Source of the DNA: Donghicola mangrovi
Lineage (GTDB): Bacteria; Pseudomonadota; Alphaproteobacteria; Rhodobacterales; Rhodobacteraceae
Direction: 5' to 3'
Assembly: GCF_013377535.1 (NCBI RefSeq)
Contig: NZ_JABCJE010000005.1
Span: 62,001 to 126,000, forward strand
DNA: 64,000 bases
Positions 25,508 through 37,602 of this stretch are shown here, one piece after another. Positions within the stretch are counted from its first letter, which is position 1. Each line of letters begins with the position of its first letter. Under the pieces are notes generated by a model. That model worked only from the letters and a program-made list of their open reading frames with translations. It was not told where the DNA came from and searched no databases. Both the position numbers and the translations under genes were made by a program.

Positions 25508-26454
25508 AGCTGTTTGTGACCCGTCCGCTGCCTGAAAAAGTACTGGAAGCGTTGAAAGGCCGTTTTGACATGACGGTGCGTTCCAGCGAATTGCCCATGT
25601 CTTTCGATGAAATGACGGCCAGTTTGCGCGATTATGACGTGGTTTTGCCGACCCTTCGCGATCTTTACAGCGCAGAGGTGTTTTCTGCGGTGGACGCGCC
25701 CCGTTGTCGGCTGCTGGCGAACTTTGGCGTCGGGTTTAATCACATTGATGTGGGTGCTGCGCGGGCTGCCGGGGTCTTGGTGACCAACACACCCGGCGCT
25801 GTAACTGATGCAACGGCGGATATTGCGCTGACGTTAATGCTGATTGCGACCCGCCGCGCAGGCGAGGGCGAGCGTCTGGTACGCTCTGGTGGCTGGACCG
25901 GCTGGCACCCCACCCAGATGCTGGGGATGCACCTGACGGGCAAGCGCGTGGGCATTCTGGGCATGGGTCGGATCGGCCAAGCGATTGCGCGCCGGTGCCA
26001 CTATGGCTTCGATATGTCGGTGCACTATTGTTCCCGATCGCCCAAGGAGGCGGTGATGGAAACGTCGTGGCACCCGTCAGCGGCAGAGCTGGCCGCCGCA
26101 GTGGATGTGTTGGTCGTGGCTGTTCCCGGCGGCGCAGAGACGCGCCATCTGGTAAATGCGGACGTGTTAAAGGCGCTGGGACCGAAGGGTTACCTGGTTA
26201 ACATCGCTCGAGGCGACGTGGTGGATGAGGCTGCCTTGATCGCGGCGCTAGAGGCCGGGGAAATCGCGGGCGCTGGCCTTGATGTCTATGAATACGAGCC
26301 AGAGGTTCCCGAAGCGTTAATTGCGCGGCCCGACGTTGTACTGCTTCCTCATTTAGGGACGGCAGCGTTGGCAGTGCGCGAGGCGATGGGGATGGTGGCT
26401 GTGGCGAATTTGGTTGCGTTCGCTGAAGGGCGGGAATTGTTGAATCCGGTTTGA
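25501..26454 (+). CDS. D-isomer-specific 2-hydroxyacid dehydrogenase (glyoxylate reductase-like)
   Basis: A 317-residue NAD(P)-dependent oxidoreductase. Features: [20 protein letters not shown] (substrate loop), the Rossmann motif [32 protein letters not shown] (catalytic Arg), and the catalytic His region [11 protein letters not shown]. Closest by eye to glyoxylate/hydroxypyruvate reductases; D-lactate or phosphoglycerate dehydrogenase activity is less likely because regulatory domains are absent. It overlaps csaA and ends just before a repeat copy that separates it from convergent tdk. Confidence 0.9.
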   Translation: MLKLFVTRPLPEKVLEALKGRFDMTVRSSELPMSFDEMTASLRDYDVVLPTLRDLYSAEVFSAVDAPRCRLLANFGVGFNHIDVGAARAAGVLVTNTPGAVTDATADIALTLMLIATRRAGEGERLVRSGGWTGWHPTQMLGMHLTGKRVGILGMGRIGQAIARRCHYGFDMSVHYCSRSPKEAVMETSWHPSAAELAAAVDVLVVAVPGGAETRHLVNADVLKALGPKGYLVNIARGDVVDEAALIAALEAGEIAGAGLDVYEYEPEVPEALIARPDVVLLPHLGTAALAVREAMGMVAVANLVAFAEGRELLNPV

Positions 26455-26458
26455 ATTT

Positions 26459-26481
26459 GGGTATTTGGGCCAAGAAAGAGG
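26459..26481 (+). repeat. Tail-only copy of the dispersed repeat
   Basis: GGGTATTTGGGCCAAGAAAG plus AGG fills nearly the whole 27-base gap between the convergent dehydrogenase and tdk genes. Confidence 0.55.
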
Positions 26482-27075
26482 TTAGGGGGCGATATTGGCG
26501 TCGCCCGTGGCCTCTCGGAAGTGGCGGCGGCAGAGGCTGATGTAGGTTTCGTTGCCGCCAATTTGTACTTGGTTTCCAGAGGTTTGGACGGTGCCGTCGG
26601 GGGATTTTCGGATCACCATGGTGGCTTTTTTGCCGCAATGACAGATTGTGCGGACTTCTCGCATTTCGTCGGCGATCGCGAGCAGAGCTGCGGAGCCGGG
26701 GAAGAGTTTTCCAAGAAAATCAACGCGTAAGCCGTAGCACATGACCGGTATCGTCAAATCGTCGACGATACGGGCAAGTTGCCATACTTGGTCTTCGGTC
26801 AGGAACTGGGCTTCGTCCACGAAAATGCAGGTGATTTCGCCCTCTTTGAGGCGGTTCAGGACTTTTTCCTGTAGGTTTTCCAGTGGGTTAAACACATCGG
26901 CCTCGGCGCTGATGCCAATGCGGCTGGCGATGCGTCCCACCCCTGCGCGGCCGTCGATGGCGGCGGTGAGGAGGTAGGTTTTCATGCCTCTTTCCAAGTA
27001 GTTATGCGATGCTTGCAGCAATACGGTCGATTTGCCCGCATTCATTGTGGAATAGTGGAAATAGAGCTTCGCCAT
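26482..27075 (-). CDS. tdk: Thymidine kinase
   Basis: Phosphorylates thymidine in nucleoside salvage. The 197-residue type II enzyme has the P-loop STMNAGKSTVLLQASHN, IFVDEAQFLTEDQV (catalytic Asp-Glu), a YGLRVDFLGKLFPGSAAL segment, and zinc-binding cysteines in CHCGKKA and LCRRHF near the end. The ATG at 27075 (MAKLYFHYSTMNAGK) is preferred to the longer open frame, which adds an Arg-rich stretch with no homology expected. Cytoplasmic, single gene. Confidence 0.96.
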   Translation of the reverse strand: MAKLYFHYSTMNAGKSTVLLQASHNYLERGMKTYLLTAAIDGRAGVGRIASRIGISAEADVFNPLENLQEKVLNRLKEGEITCIFVDEAQFLTEDQVWQLARIVDDLTIPVMCYGLRVDFLGKLFPGSAALLAIADEMREVRTICHCGKKATMVIRKSPDGTVQTSGNQVQIGGNETYISLCRRHFREATGDANIAP

Positions 27076-27208
27076 GGGTCGTCTTCCGAGGTCTGGTTCC
27101 GGTCTGGCTGGCGTATGGCACCCGTCATGACGTTCCGCACGCTGCCTTGGGCCCCTCTTAAGCAAATTTGCGGACGGTTAGCCACCCAAACCGACCCAGA
27201 GGTGCCCC

Positions 27209-27658
27209 TTGATCATCCCCGATATCAAAACCCGAACCCAACGCCAGAACCACGGCTACCTGATGGATGTCCTAGCCCAACTGGAATGGGACCTGCACCA
27301 ACCGATCATCAGCGGCAACCGCATCCCCGACGAATGGCGCGAAATCTATTCCCGCCGCCACGCAGGACGCAAAAAGAAGGTCACCCTGTGGGTCGAAGAG
27401 GACGTGGTGCGGTTCTTTAAAAAACAGGGGGCAGGGTACACCACGCGGATGAACGATGTGCTGGTGGCCTTTATGCTGGCGCGCCTGTCGGGGCTGATCC
27501 ACGCACGGGATACCACCGAGGAATTTCAGGAAAGCAATATCCAGCGCAAGGACGAGATGCGCCCACAGTTCGGGGATTATGATCGGGCCGAGGCGGCGTT
27601 TGATGCGGAGATCGACCGGCGGGCTGAGGCTCGGCGGGCGAAGAAGGGGGATGGGTGA
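27209..27658 (+). CDS. BrnA antitoxin-like protein, no toxin partner adjacent
   Basis: A 149-residue protein whose middle, KKKVTLWVEEDVVRFFKKQG then AGYTTRMNDVLVAFM, matches the ribbon-helix-helix domain of BrnA-type antitoxins (about residues 55-95). The flanks are longer than usual: an N-terminal 50 residues and a charged C-terminal tail (EAAFDAEIDRRAEARRAKK). No BrnT-like ribonuclease gene lies on either side, so it may be an orphan DNA-binding regulator. The likely start is TTG at 27209 with AGAGGT six bases upstream; an ATG 18 codons later lacks such a site. Confidence 0.7.
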   Translation: MIIPDIKTRTQRQNHGYLMDVLAQLEWDLHQPIISGNRIPDEWREIYSRRHAGRKKKVTLWVEEDVVRFFKKQGAGYTTRMNDVLVAFMLARLSGLIHARDTTEEFQESNIQRKDEMRPQFGDYDRAEAAFDAEIDRRAEARRAKKGDG

Positions 27659-27832
27659 GAGAGCGAGATACAGTCGGAAAAGCTCAATACACATATGAAA
27701 TGGAGAATTTGTGTGAGGACTATCTGCAAATTCTCTAGAACACTACGCATATGACATATCGCAACTACAGACAAACAGCGAGTGATGGAACGATCAGAGG
27801 TTTCGCAATTTTGATCAGATCGAGGGGCTGTG

Positions 27833-28795
27833 CTATTGCTTGGGGCGGTTGCTTGCGCTCTTCAGTACTTTGCTAAGTTGTGAGGAGTAGTTTTCGAAAG
27901 ATCTCTGATTTGCTTTTTCCAGCTCTATTTCAACAGTCGTCTCTCCATTCGCTAGATGCGTATTTCGCTCACACAGAATGAGTGCTTCGCAAATTTGCAT
28001 TGCCTGCTCCTTTGTTCCGTTTTGTCTTATTTGCAAAAACGAAAGCAATTTTAGTTCAATACTAGAGAGTTCATTTTGAAAAAATCTGATTTCTGAAATC
28101 GTCCTTGAGTGCAGGCGGAGAAAAAAGAAAGCAACAGTTTCCCCGATTATGAGAAGAGATAGCTTTGGGAGGTAATGTAGAATAGCTTCAGTGGGGCTAG
28201 TGCTTTTGTCGAATTCTCCGGCGCCATTAGCGTTGTTCGTGCTTGCAGCGGAGAGTAGATCTAATGGGATAGAGAAAACTCCTGATAGCACGCCAAAAGC
28301 AACCATAACTAAGAATGCTATCATAACTCCAATAATTAATGAGAAATTTGCTCTGCGTCCAAGTATCTCGGGCTGTTCGCTCAATCTTTGACGCAATTCG
28401 GAAAGAATTCTGAATATTTCAGTGTCTGCATTTGTATCGCCGTCAGCGGATTTGAATTTCAGATGATCCGTTCCGTTGGGATTGAGTTCACTACTCGTTT
28501 TTAAGTCAACGTGATCATTTCGAATGGATTCGTATGAACGCTCATCTTTCTTTCCTCCAGTCAGTATCCGACGCAGCAAATAAAAAGGCGTCACTGCAAC
28601 AAAAAATGCAAGGGTGGAGAAGAGTAATAGGGAGCCAGCTTGTACGGCGAAGGATGGCTTATTGTATGAGCCGAGTATATTGCTGAGAAGCGTGTCGCCG
28701 TAATTAAAGAATGTAAAGTAAATAATAGCGACGGCATAAAACACCAATGCGCGCGTCGCATAGGTCTTTATTTTTTCTTTGGTCTTGAAATTCAA
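27833..28795 (-). CDS. Unknown four-helix membrane protein, A+T-rich (probably acquired)
   Basis: 320 residues, no family recognised with confidence. Four membrane helices are predicted by eye: about 15-35 (ALVFYAVAIIYFTFFNYG), 52-75, 150-172 (SLIIGVMIAFLVMVAFGVLS) and 205-226 (LPKLSLLIIGETVAFFFLRL). A polar cytoplasmic segment lies between helices 2 and 3, and a C-terminal helical domain of about 95 residues follows, starting RTISEIRFFQNELSSIELKL. Base composition differs sharply from its neighbours: 28021-28080 has 16 G+C in 60, and ATA, AAT and AGA codons are common. The start is TTG at 28795 with GGGAGG five bases upstream, inside the carB-end hairpin. A membrane-linked defence or stress role is only a guess. 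Confidence 0.75.
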   Translation of the reverse strand: MNFKTKEKIKTYATRALVFYAVAIIYFTFFNYGDTLLSNILGSYNKPSFAVQAGSLLLFSTLAFFVAVTPFYLLRRILTGGKKDERSYESIRNDHVDLKTSSELNPNGTDHLKFKSADGDTNADTEIFRILSELRQRLSEQPEILGRRANFSLIIGVMIAFLVMVAFGVLSGVFSIPLDLLSAASTNNANGAGEFDKSTSPTEAILHYLPKLSLLIIGETVAFFFLRLHSRTISEIRFFQNELSSIELKLLSFLQIRQNGTKEQAMQICEALILCERNTHLANGETTVEIELEKANQRSFENYSSQLSKVLKSASNRPKQ

Positions 28796-28828
28796 AATGA
28801 CCTCCCTGCCGTAACAGAGAGGTCATTT
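28795..28828 (-). terminator. Hairpin ending carB and covering the next gene's ribosome-binding site
   Basis: AAATGACCTC (28795-28804) pairs perfectly with GAGGTCATTT (28819-28828), 10 bp with a 14-base loop, 19 bases past the carB stop. On the minus strand it ends in TTTT, so it can terminate carB. Its 3' arm contains most of the GGGAGG Shine-Dalgarno (28806-28801) of the downstream membrane-protein gene. Confidence 0.6.
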
Positions 28829-28847
28829 CACTATTAGGTTGTGCCTG

Positions 28848-32177
<3,330 letters not shown>

Positions 32178-32423
32178 GTTCGGTATCCTCAGGCTGGCAG
32201 ATCGGGCGCGGAAGGGGTCGCGCAAATTGTCGTGCGTTATAGACATCGACGCCCCGTTCGCAAGGGGGGATAGGCCCTAAGTTGGCCTGCGGTAAAGATC
32301 GCAAAAGGGCATTCGGCGGGATAACCGCAAAAAGGACGGAAAAAATCGCGCGGGGGGCGTTTTCTTTCCTGTCCTTGCGCGTGTAATCCCCTAAGTCCCG
32401 CGAACAAGACCCAAGGGGAATGT

Positions 32424-33548
32424 GTGTTGCAGATTCGTTTCGATCATGGACCAGCAGGGGAAGGCACCTGTTTCGACGCCCCCGCGTCGGTGATCGAGGC
32501 GTGGTCGGCAGATCAGGTGACCGCTGCTTTGGCCGCCGTGGATGCGGCGCGGGCAGAGGGCGCGTGGGTTGCGGGCTATGCGACCTATGAGCTGGGATAT
32601 GCTTTGGAGCCGCGCTTGGCCGCGCTGATGCCGACGGGGCGTCCGCTGCCGCTGATGCGGTTCGGGGTGTACGAGGCACCCGTGGCGCGCGGGCTGGCTC
32701 GGGGCGATGCGGGGCTCACGGATGTGGCCCCTGTGTGGGACGCGGGCGCCTATGCGGCGGCGTTCGGGCGGCTCCATGACTATATCGGTGCGGGCGACAT
32801 CTATCAGGTGAACCTGACGTTTCCGATGACGGCGCGGTGTTCGGGCACGCCCGAGGCCCTCTATGCGGCCTTGGCCGATGTGCAGCCGGTCAAACACGGG
32901 GCGCTGGTGGTCCAAGGCGATCTGCCCGCCCTGCTGTCGCGCAGCCCCGAGCTGTTCTTCCGCACTTCGGCGGATGGCGTGATCGAGACCCGCCCGATGA
33001 AGGGCACCCAGCCCCGTAGTGATGACGCCACCGAGGATGCGCGCCGCAAGGCTTGGCTGGCTCAGGACGACAAGAACCGCGCCGAGAACCTGATGATCGT
33101 GGACCTTCTGCGCAATGACGTCAGCCGCGTGTCGGTGGCCGGATCGGTCAAAGTGCCCGAACTCTTTCACGTGGAAAGCTATGCGACGGTGCACCAGATG
33201 ACCTCTCTGGTGCGGGCGCAGCTGCGCGATGGTGTTGGTTTCGCTGACATTATGACTGCGCTGTTTCCCTGCGGATCGATCACCGGCGCGCCCAAGGTCC
33301 GCGCCATGGAAATCATCCACGAGTTGGAACATGGGCCCCGTGATATCTACTGCGGGTCCATCGGCTGGATGGCCCCTGACGGGCGGTCGGAATTCAACGT
33401 GGCGATCCGGACCTTGCTGGTGGACGGCGCGGATGTGACCTTGAACGTGGGGGGCGGGGTCGTCTGGGACTCCACCGCCGATAGCGAATACGAGGAAGCC
33501 CTATGGAAAGCCCGCTACGCCCGCCTGCCGATCCCGGCTTCCGTCTGA
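32424..33548 (+). CDS. pabB: Aminodeoxychorismate synthase component I
   Basis: Chorismate-utilising enzyme that forms 4-amino-4-deoxychorismate for folate. At 374 residues it is a chorismate-binding domain with a short N-terminal part. Motifs are IYQVNLTFPMTARCSG, ETRPMKGTQPRSDDATEDAR, RAENLMIVDLLRNDVSRVS, FPCGSITGAPKVRAMEII and DIYCGSIGWMAPDG. pabC follows with a 46-base overlap, which favours PabB over anthranilate synthase or isochorismate synthase. GTG at 32424 has AAGGGGAA just upstream; TTG at 32427 is an alternative. Confidence 0.92.
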   Translation: MLQIRFDHGPAGEGTCFDAPASVIEAWSADQVTAALAAVDAARAEGAWVAGYATYELGYALEPRLAALMPTGRPLPLMRFGVYEAPVARGLARGDAGLTDVAPVWDAGAYAAAFGRLHDYIGAGDIYQVNLTFPMTARCSGTPEALYAALADVQPVKHGALVVQGDLPALLSRSPELFFRTSADGVIETRPMKGTQPRSDDATEDARRKAWLAQDDKNRAENLMIVDLLRNDVSRVSVAGSVKVPELFHVESYATVHQMTSLVRAQLRDGVGFADIMTALFPCGSITGAPKVRAMEIIHELEHGPRDIYCGSIGWMAPDGRSEFNVAIRTLLVDGADVTLNVGGGVVWDSTADSEYEEALWKARYARLPIPASV

Positions 33549-34141
33549 TCGAAACGATGCTCTGGACCCCCGAAGGCGGGTTCCAGCGCGGTAGCACCCA
33601 CCTGAAACGTCTGGCCCACGCGGCTGGGCGACTGGGGATCACTCCGGTCGGGGTGGAGGGCGTACTGTCCACCTTCACCGCCAACGGCCCCGCACGGGTG
33701 CGCCTGACGGTGGACGCAAAAGGGCAGGCCGAGATTACCTCTGGCCCCTATACCCCGTTCCCCGAAGGCACCGTCTGGCGGCTGGCCATCGCCGACACGC
33801 GGCTCGATGCGGCGAACCCGTGGCTGGGCGTGAAAACCACCCAAAGACAGCTTTACGACACCGATCGCGCGGCCTTGCCCGCGGATGTGGACGAACTGAT
33901 CTACCTGAACACAGGCGGGAACGTGTGCGAAGGCACCATCACCAACATCTTCGCCGATCTGGGCCAAGGACTGATCACGCCGCCCATCTCGGACGGCCTC
34001 CTGCCCGGAGTGCTGCGGTCCACCATGATCTGCGCGGGCGAGGCGCGGATCGGGCACCTGACGCTGGATGATCTGAAGTCCGCAGCCGCGCTCTATGTCG
34101 GCAACTCCCTGCGCGGGTTGATCCGCGTACGGCTGGTCTGA
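33503..34141 (+). CDS. pabC: 4-amino-4-deoxychorismate lyase (class IV PLP enzyme)
   Basis: Releases pyruvate from aminodeoxychorismate to give p-aminobenzoate. The 212-residue protein is a class IV aminotransferase-fold member, with the PLP lysine expected in WLGVKTTQRQLYD and the cofactor-binding segment LNTGGNVCEGTITNIFADLG followed by TPPISDGLLPGVLRSTMI. It is somewhat shorter than typical (about 270), as in pabB-linked versions. Its start lies 46 bases inside the end of pabB, so the two are translationally coupled. Confidence 0.88.
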   Translation: MESPLRPPADPGFRLIETMLWTPEGGFQRGSTHLKRLAHAAGRLGITPVGVEGVLSTFTANGPARVRLTVDAKGQAEITSGPYTPFPEGTVWRLAIADTRLDAANPWLGVKTTQRQLYDTDRAALPADVDELIYLNTGGNVCEGTITNIFADLGQGLITPPISDGLLPGVLRSTMICAGEARIGHLTLDDLKSAAALYVGNSLRGLIRVRLV

Positions 34142-34186
34142 CAGAGCGTCACCTCAGAAGTTTGCGCTGCGAAAACGCCAGTGCAG

Positions 34187-34247
34187 TTGAGTATTTAGAG
34201 CAAAAAGAAGCGAAAGGTTCCGGCTTCTTTTTGCTTAAAATACTCAA
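34187..34247. repeat. Inverted pair of repeat tails forming a long hairpin
   Basis: Arms 34187-34211 and 34223-34247 are 25 bases each with only two mismatches, around an 11-base loop. Each arm is a copy of the GAGTATTT...AGCAAAAAGAAG tail of the dispersed repeat. It lies just after pabC between convergent genes and probably also works as a bidirectional terminator. Confidence 0.75.
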
Positions 34248-34260
34248 AATATCCCGACCG

Positions 34261-34295
34261 AAAAAAGAGGCGCCACACCAGCATTGGTGGGCGCC
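34261..34295 (-). terminator. Rho-independent terminator of the 34330-34713 gene
   Basis: On the minus strand GGCGCC plus CACCA pairs with TGGTG plus GGCGCC (one bulged base, loop of 4), followed shortly by TTTTTT (34266-34261). Confidence 0.75.
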
Positions 34296-34329
34296 CGTTA
34301 GTCGGCAGTCAGGCAGGTAATCGTCAAAG

Positions 34330-34713
34330 TCAGGCGGCGCGGCGGGGGGCGGCGCGGCCGGTCAGGGCGTTGATCTGGCGCAGCAGGTCCGGCAGCGGGG
34401 TCGCGGGCGTCAGGTCTGTGGTGCAGAGCGCCGGTAGGGTGGCCAAGGGGCCGCTCAGGGGGGCGTCGCTGATGATGAGGGCGATCTCGGCGCTGTGGGC
34501 GTCCGAGGCTAGGTAGGCCTGCGCTTCGGCGGCAGAGGAAAAATAGAGCTCTACCGGCGCATCCAGTTTGTCCGCAATCAGGGACAGCATGTGCGCGGGC
34601 AGGGGCGGGGCTCCGTTATGGCCGGGGATGATCGCGATGGCGCGGCTCTCGGTGGCGTCCGGGCTGGTGGTGAACCAGCTTTTGGCAATCTCGCGGGTCG
34701 GGGACTGGAGCAT
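34330..34713 (-). CDS. Hypothetical protein
   Basis: 127 residues, family not recognised. It starts MLQSPTREIAKSWFTTSPDA, has a possible alternating strand-helix part (RAIAIIPGHNGAPPLPAHML, VELYFSSAAEAQAYLAS, EIALIISDAP) and ends Arg/Ala rich. The pattern of short hydrophobic strands followed by helices could be a small alpha/beta fold resembling a receiver-like domain lacking its phosphorylation site, but this is speculative. The ATG at 34713 follows GAGG at seven bases; the open frame continues upstream without coding character. A good terminator follows. Confidence 0.6.
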   Translation of the reverse strand: MLQSPTREIAKSWFTTSPDATESRAIAIIPGHNGAPPLPAHMLSLIADKLDAPVELYFSSAAEAQAYLASDAHSAEIALIISDAPLSGPLATLPALCTTDLTPATPLPDLLRQINALTGRAAPRRAA

Positions 34714-35044
34714 GGGTTGGCCTCTGTTTCTTTGCCGGTAACGCGGCGCAATGGTCAGGAGCAGATCATGAAGTCCGGTCTGGCTGACGGTCCTGTGGTT
34801 GTGGCCCTGTCGGGTCGCTGGGTGATAGTACGGGGCGGTTTTCGTGCCCCGTCGCGGTGGTCGTTCATATTCAGTTAGGTGAACGCATGACCGGCGGTAA
34901 GTTTCCGTCACCTTTGTGTGATGCGCCGCGATTGGCCGCGAGCGCCGATTGGACCTGTCCTCAGTTGAAAATGTGGACATGGCGGCAGAGTCGGGTGCAG
35001 GCTATTGCCCTGATCTGTTAGACTGTCTGCGCGAGGGTGCCGGA
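34714..35044. other. Divergent intergenic region without a recognised gene
   Basis: 331 bases between divergent genes. It contains the hairpin ACGGGGC/GCCCCGT (34830-34852) and AGGTGA/TCACCT arms around a 24-base centre near 34877-34912, perhaps a regulatory dyad. No tRNA or confident promoter seen. An in-frame extension of the acetyltransferase gene covers the last 96 bases but lacks a better start. Confidence 0.4.
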
Positions 35045-35599
35045 ATGGACGGATTTTTTTCTGATATAAAAGTGGCGGACGGGGTGCTGGAAATGCGCCC
35101 TTTGACCATCGAAGACCGCGAGGGCCTGTATCAGGCGGCCTCTGATCCGGCCACGTGGGCGCAGCATCCCGCCAAGGGCCGGTACCAGCGCGAGGCCTTT
35201 TGGCCCTATTTCGATTTCCTACTTCATGCGGGGGATGTGCTGGTTGCGGTCGAGGCCGAGAGCGGGCGCATCATCGGGTGTTCGCGGTTTTACGCGGTGC
35301 CGGACCAGCCCGGGGATGTGGCGATCGGGTTCACCTTTTTGGACTGTGCCTATTGGGGCGGGTCGTGGAACCGGCGGATGAAGGCGCTGATGGTGGGCCA
35401 TGTGCTGGAGAGCCGCCCCCGCGTCTGGCTGCATATTGCGCCTGATAACCTGCGCTCGCAGATTGCCAGCACCCGTCTGGGGGCCGTGCACCAGTATGAC
35501 GCGGAACTGGATCTGGGTACCGGTCTGGCCCTTTATGAGTGCTACACCATCACGGCGGACAGCTGGGCGGCGGCCATGGCCGAGCGCGCTGGCGCCTGA
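35045..35599 (+). CDS. GNAT-family N-acetyltransferase (RimJ/RimL-like)
   Basis: A 184-residue acetyltransferase. [20 protein letters not shown] begins the domain, then [40 protein letters not shown] (the acetyl-CoA-binding motif A region of GNAT_3-type enzymes) and [19 protein letters not shown]. The segment [10 protein letters not shown] is close to the WGxGYNxExK of such enzymes. Substrate unknown. The ATG at 35045 follows GAGGGTG; an earlier ATG at 34949 would add 32 residues without family support. A terminator lies ahead of aspS. Confidence 0.82.
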   Translation: MDGFFSDIKVADGVLEMRPLTIEDREGLYQAASDPATWAQHPAKGRYQREAFWPYFDFLLHAGDVLVAVEAESGRIIGCSRFYAVPDQPGDVAIGFTFLDCAYWGGSWNRRMKALMVGHVLESRPRVWLHIAPDNLRSQIASTRLGAVHQYDAELDLGTGLALYECYTITADSWAAAMAERAGA

Positions 35600-35611
35600 A
35601 ACGGGCCTTGG

Positions 35612-35635
35612 AGCCGCCAAAACGGGCGGCTTCTC
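35612..35635 (+). terminator. Terminator between the acetyltransferase gene and aspS
   Basis: AGCCGCC (35612-35618) pairs with GGCGGCT (35625-35631), then TCTCTT. A TTGACT box follows at 35636 that could begin the aspS promoter, though its -10 (TGTATC) is weak. Confidence 0.6.
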
Positions 35636-35700
35636 TTGACTTCTGGGGCGCGGGCATGTGTATCGGCTGCAACTTGATACCACCCGTCCGGGAGAGCCTG

Positions 35701-37485
35701 ATGCACACCTATCGCAGCCACACCTGCGCTGACCTGAACAAAGACAACGTTGGTGAAACCGTCCGCCTGTCGGGCTGGGTGCACCGTGTCCGTGACCACG
35801 GCGGCATTCTGTTTATCGACCTGCGCGACCACTATGGCGTGACGCAGGTTCTGTGTGACCCCGACAGCCCCGTTTTCAAGGACGTCGAGAAGGTCCGCAG
35901 CGAATGGTGTATCCGCATCGACGGCAACGTCAAAGCGCGTGACCCCGAGCTGGTGAACCCCAAGATCCCGACCGGCGAAGTCGAAGTCTTTGTCCGTGAC
36001 ATCGAAGTTCTGGGCAAAGCCGAAGAACTGCCGCTGATGGTGTTCGGTGATCAGGAATACCCCGAGGAAACCCGCCTGCGGTACCGTTACCTCGATCTGC
36101 GCCGCGAGAAGCTGCAGCGCAACATGACCCTGCGTTCTGACGTGGTTGCGTCCATGCGCCGCCGGATGTGGGACAAGAAGTTCCGCGAATACCAGACCCC
36201 GATCATCACCGCATCGTCGCCCGAAGGCGCGCGCGACTTCCTCGTGCCGTCGCGTCTGCACCCCGGCAAGTTCTATGCGCTGCCGCAGGCACCCCAGCAG
36301 TTCAAGCAGCTGATCATGGTGTCGGGCTACGACAAATACTTCCAGATCGCGCCCTGCTTCCGTGACGAAGACCCCCGTGCGGACCGTTCGCCCACCGACT
36401 TCTACCAGCTCGACATGGAAATGTCGTTCGTGACCCAGCAGGACGTGTTCGACACCATCGCGCCCGTCATCGCTGGCATCTTCGAAGAATTCGGCGGCGG
36501 CAAGAAAGTGGACGCAGCGGCTGACTGGGAACAGATCAGCTACAAGGACGCGGCGCTGTGGTACGGCACCGACAAGCCCGACCTGCGTAACCCCATCAAG
36601 ATGCAGGTTGTTTCGGACCACTTCCGTGGCTCGGGCTTTGCGATTTTCGCCAAGCTGCTGGAGCAGGACGGCACCGAAATCCGCGCGATCCCCGCGCCCA
36701 CCGGCGGCAGCCGCAAGTTCTGTGACCGCATGAACGCCTTTGCCCAGAAGGAAGGTCTGCCCGGTATGGGCTATATCTTCTGGCGCGCAGGCGACAACGG
36801 CGAGATGGAAGCCGCCGGCCCGCTGGCGAAAAACATCGGCCCCGAGCGTACCGAAGCGATCCGTCAGCAGCTGGGACTGGACGTGGGAGATGCCGCGTTC
36901 TTCTTGGGTGGGAAACCCGCCAGCTTCGAGCGCGTGGCAGGCAAGGCCCGCACCGTCATCGGCGAAGAGCTGGGCCTGACCGACAAGGACCGCTTTGCGT
37001 TTGCTTGGATCGTGGACTTCCCGATCTATGCGGCCGACGAAGAGACCGGCAAGATCGACTTTGAACACAACCCGTTCTCGATGCCCCAAGGCGGCATGGA
37101 AGCGCTGGAAGGCAACCCGCTGGACGTGCGCGGCTACCAGTACGATCTGGCGTGTAACGGCTACGAGCTGGTGTCGGGCGCAATCCGGAACCACAAGCCG
37201 GAAATCATGTACCGCGCCTTTGAAATCGCTGGCTATGGCGCCGACGAGGTCAATAAGCGTTTCGGCGGTATGGTTAACGCGTTCAAATACGGCGCGCCTC
37301 CGCACGGTGGTTGCGCGGCCGGTATCGACCGCATCGTCATGCTGCTGGCCGACGAGGCCAACATCCGCGAAGTCATCATGTTCCCGATGAACCAGCGCGC
37401 TGAAGACCTGATGATGAACGCCCCCAGCGATCCGACCTCGGACCAGCTGATGGAGCTGAACCTGCGCGTCATTCCGCAGGATTAA
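35701..37485 (+). CDS. aspS: Aspartyl-tRNA synthetase
   Basis: Class II synthetase charging tRNA-Asp (possibly also tRNA-Asn). The 594-residue bacterial-type enzyme has the N-terminal OB fold ([15 protein letters not shown]), motif 2 [20 protein letters not shown], the bacterial GAD insertion in the middle, and motif 3 [19 protein letters not shown] near the end. Start ATG at 35701 is preceded by GGGAGAG and gives the conserved [12 protein letters not shown]. Codon bias is strong, as for a translation gene. A 12-bp terminator follows. Confidence 0.98.
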   Translation: MHTYRSHTCADLNKDNVGETVRLSGWVHRVRDHGGILFIDLRDHYGVTQVLCDPDSPVFKDVEKVRSEWCIRIDGNVKARDPELVNPKIPTGEVEVFVRDIEVLGKAEELPLMVFGDQEYPEETRLRYRYLDLRREKLQRNMTLRSDVVASMRRRMWDKKFREYQTPIITASSPEGARDFLVPSRLHPGKFYALPQAPQQFKQLIMVSGYDKYFQIAPCFRDEDPRADRSPTDFYQLDMEMSFVTQQDVFDTIAPVIAGIFEEFGGGKKVDAAADWEQISYKDAALWYGTDKPDLRNPIKMQVVSDHFRGSGFAIFAKLLEQDGTEIRAIPAPTGGSRKFCDRMNAFAQKEGLPGMGYIFWRAGDNGEMEAAGPLAKNIGPERTEAIRQQLGLDVGDAAFFLGGKPASFERVAGKARTVIGEELGLTDKDRFAFAWIVDFPIYAADEETGKIDFEHNPFSMPQGGMEALEGNPLDVRGYQYDLACNGYELVSGAIRNHKPEIMYRAFEIAGYGADEVNKRFGGMVNAFKYGAPPHGGCAAGIDRIVMLLADEANIREVIMFPMNQRAEDLMMNAPSDPTSDQLMELNLRVIPQD

Positions 37486-37527
37486 GGTCCAAACGGCGCG
37501 ATTGTGCCGATATTACAAACGATCACG

Positions 37528-37560
37528 AGGCAGTGCGATGCGAATCGCGCTGCCTTTGTT
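37528..37560 (+). terminator. Terminator of aspS
   Basis: AGGCAGTGCGAT (37528-37539) pairs with ATCGCGCTGCCT (37544-37555) over 12 bp with one T-G pair and a 4-base loop, then TTGTT. Confidence 0.7.
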
Positions 37561-37602
37561 CATGCTGGGCGCTGAAATTGCTGTAGATTCCAGAGGTTTT
37601 GC

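Noticed and set aside
35542-37305. 587-codon minus-strand frame opposite aspS
   Set aside because: Antisense shadow of aspS, low-complexity composition, no motifs or ribosome-binding site.
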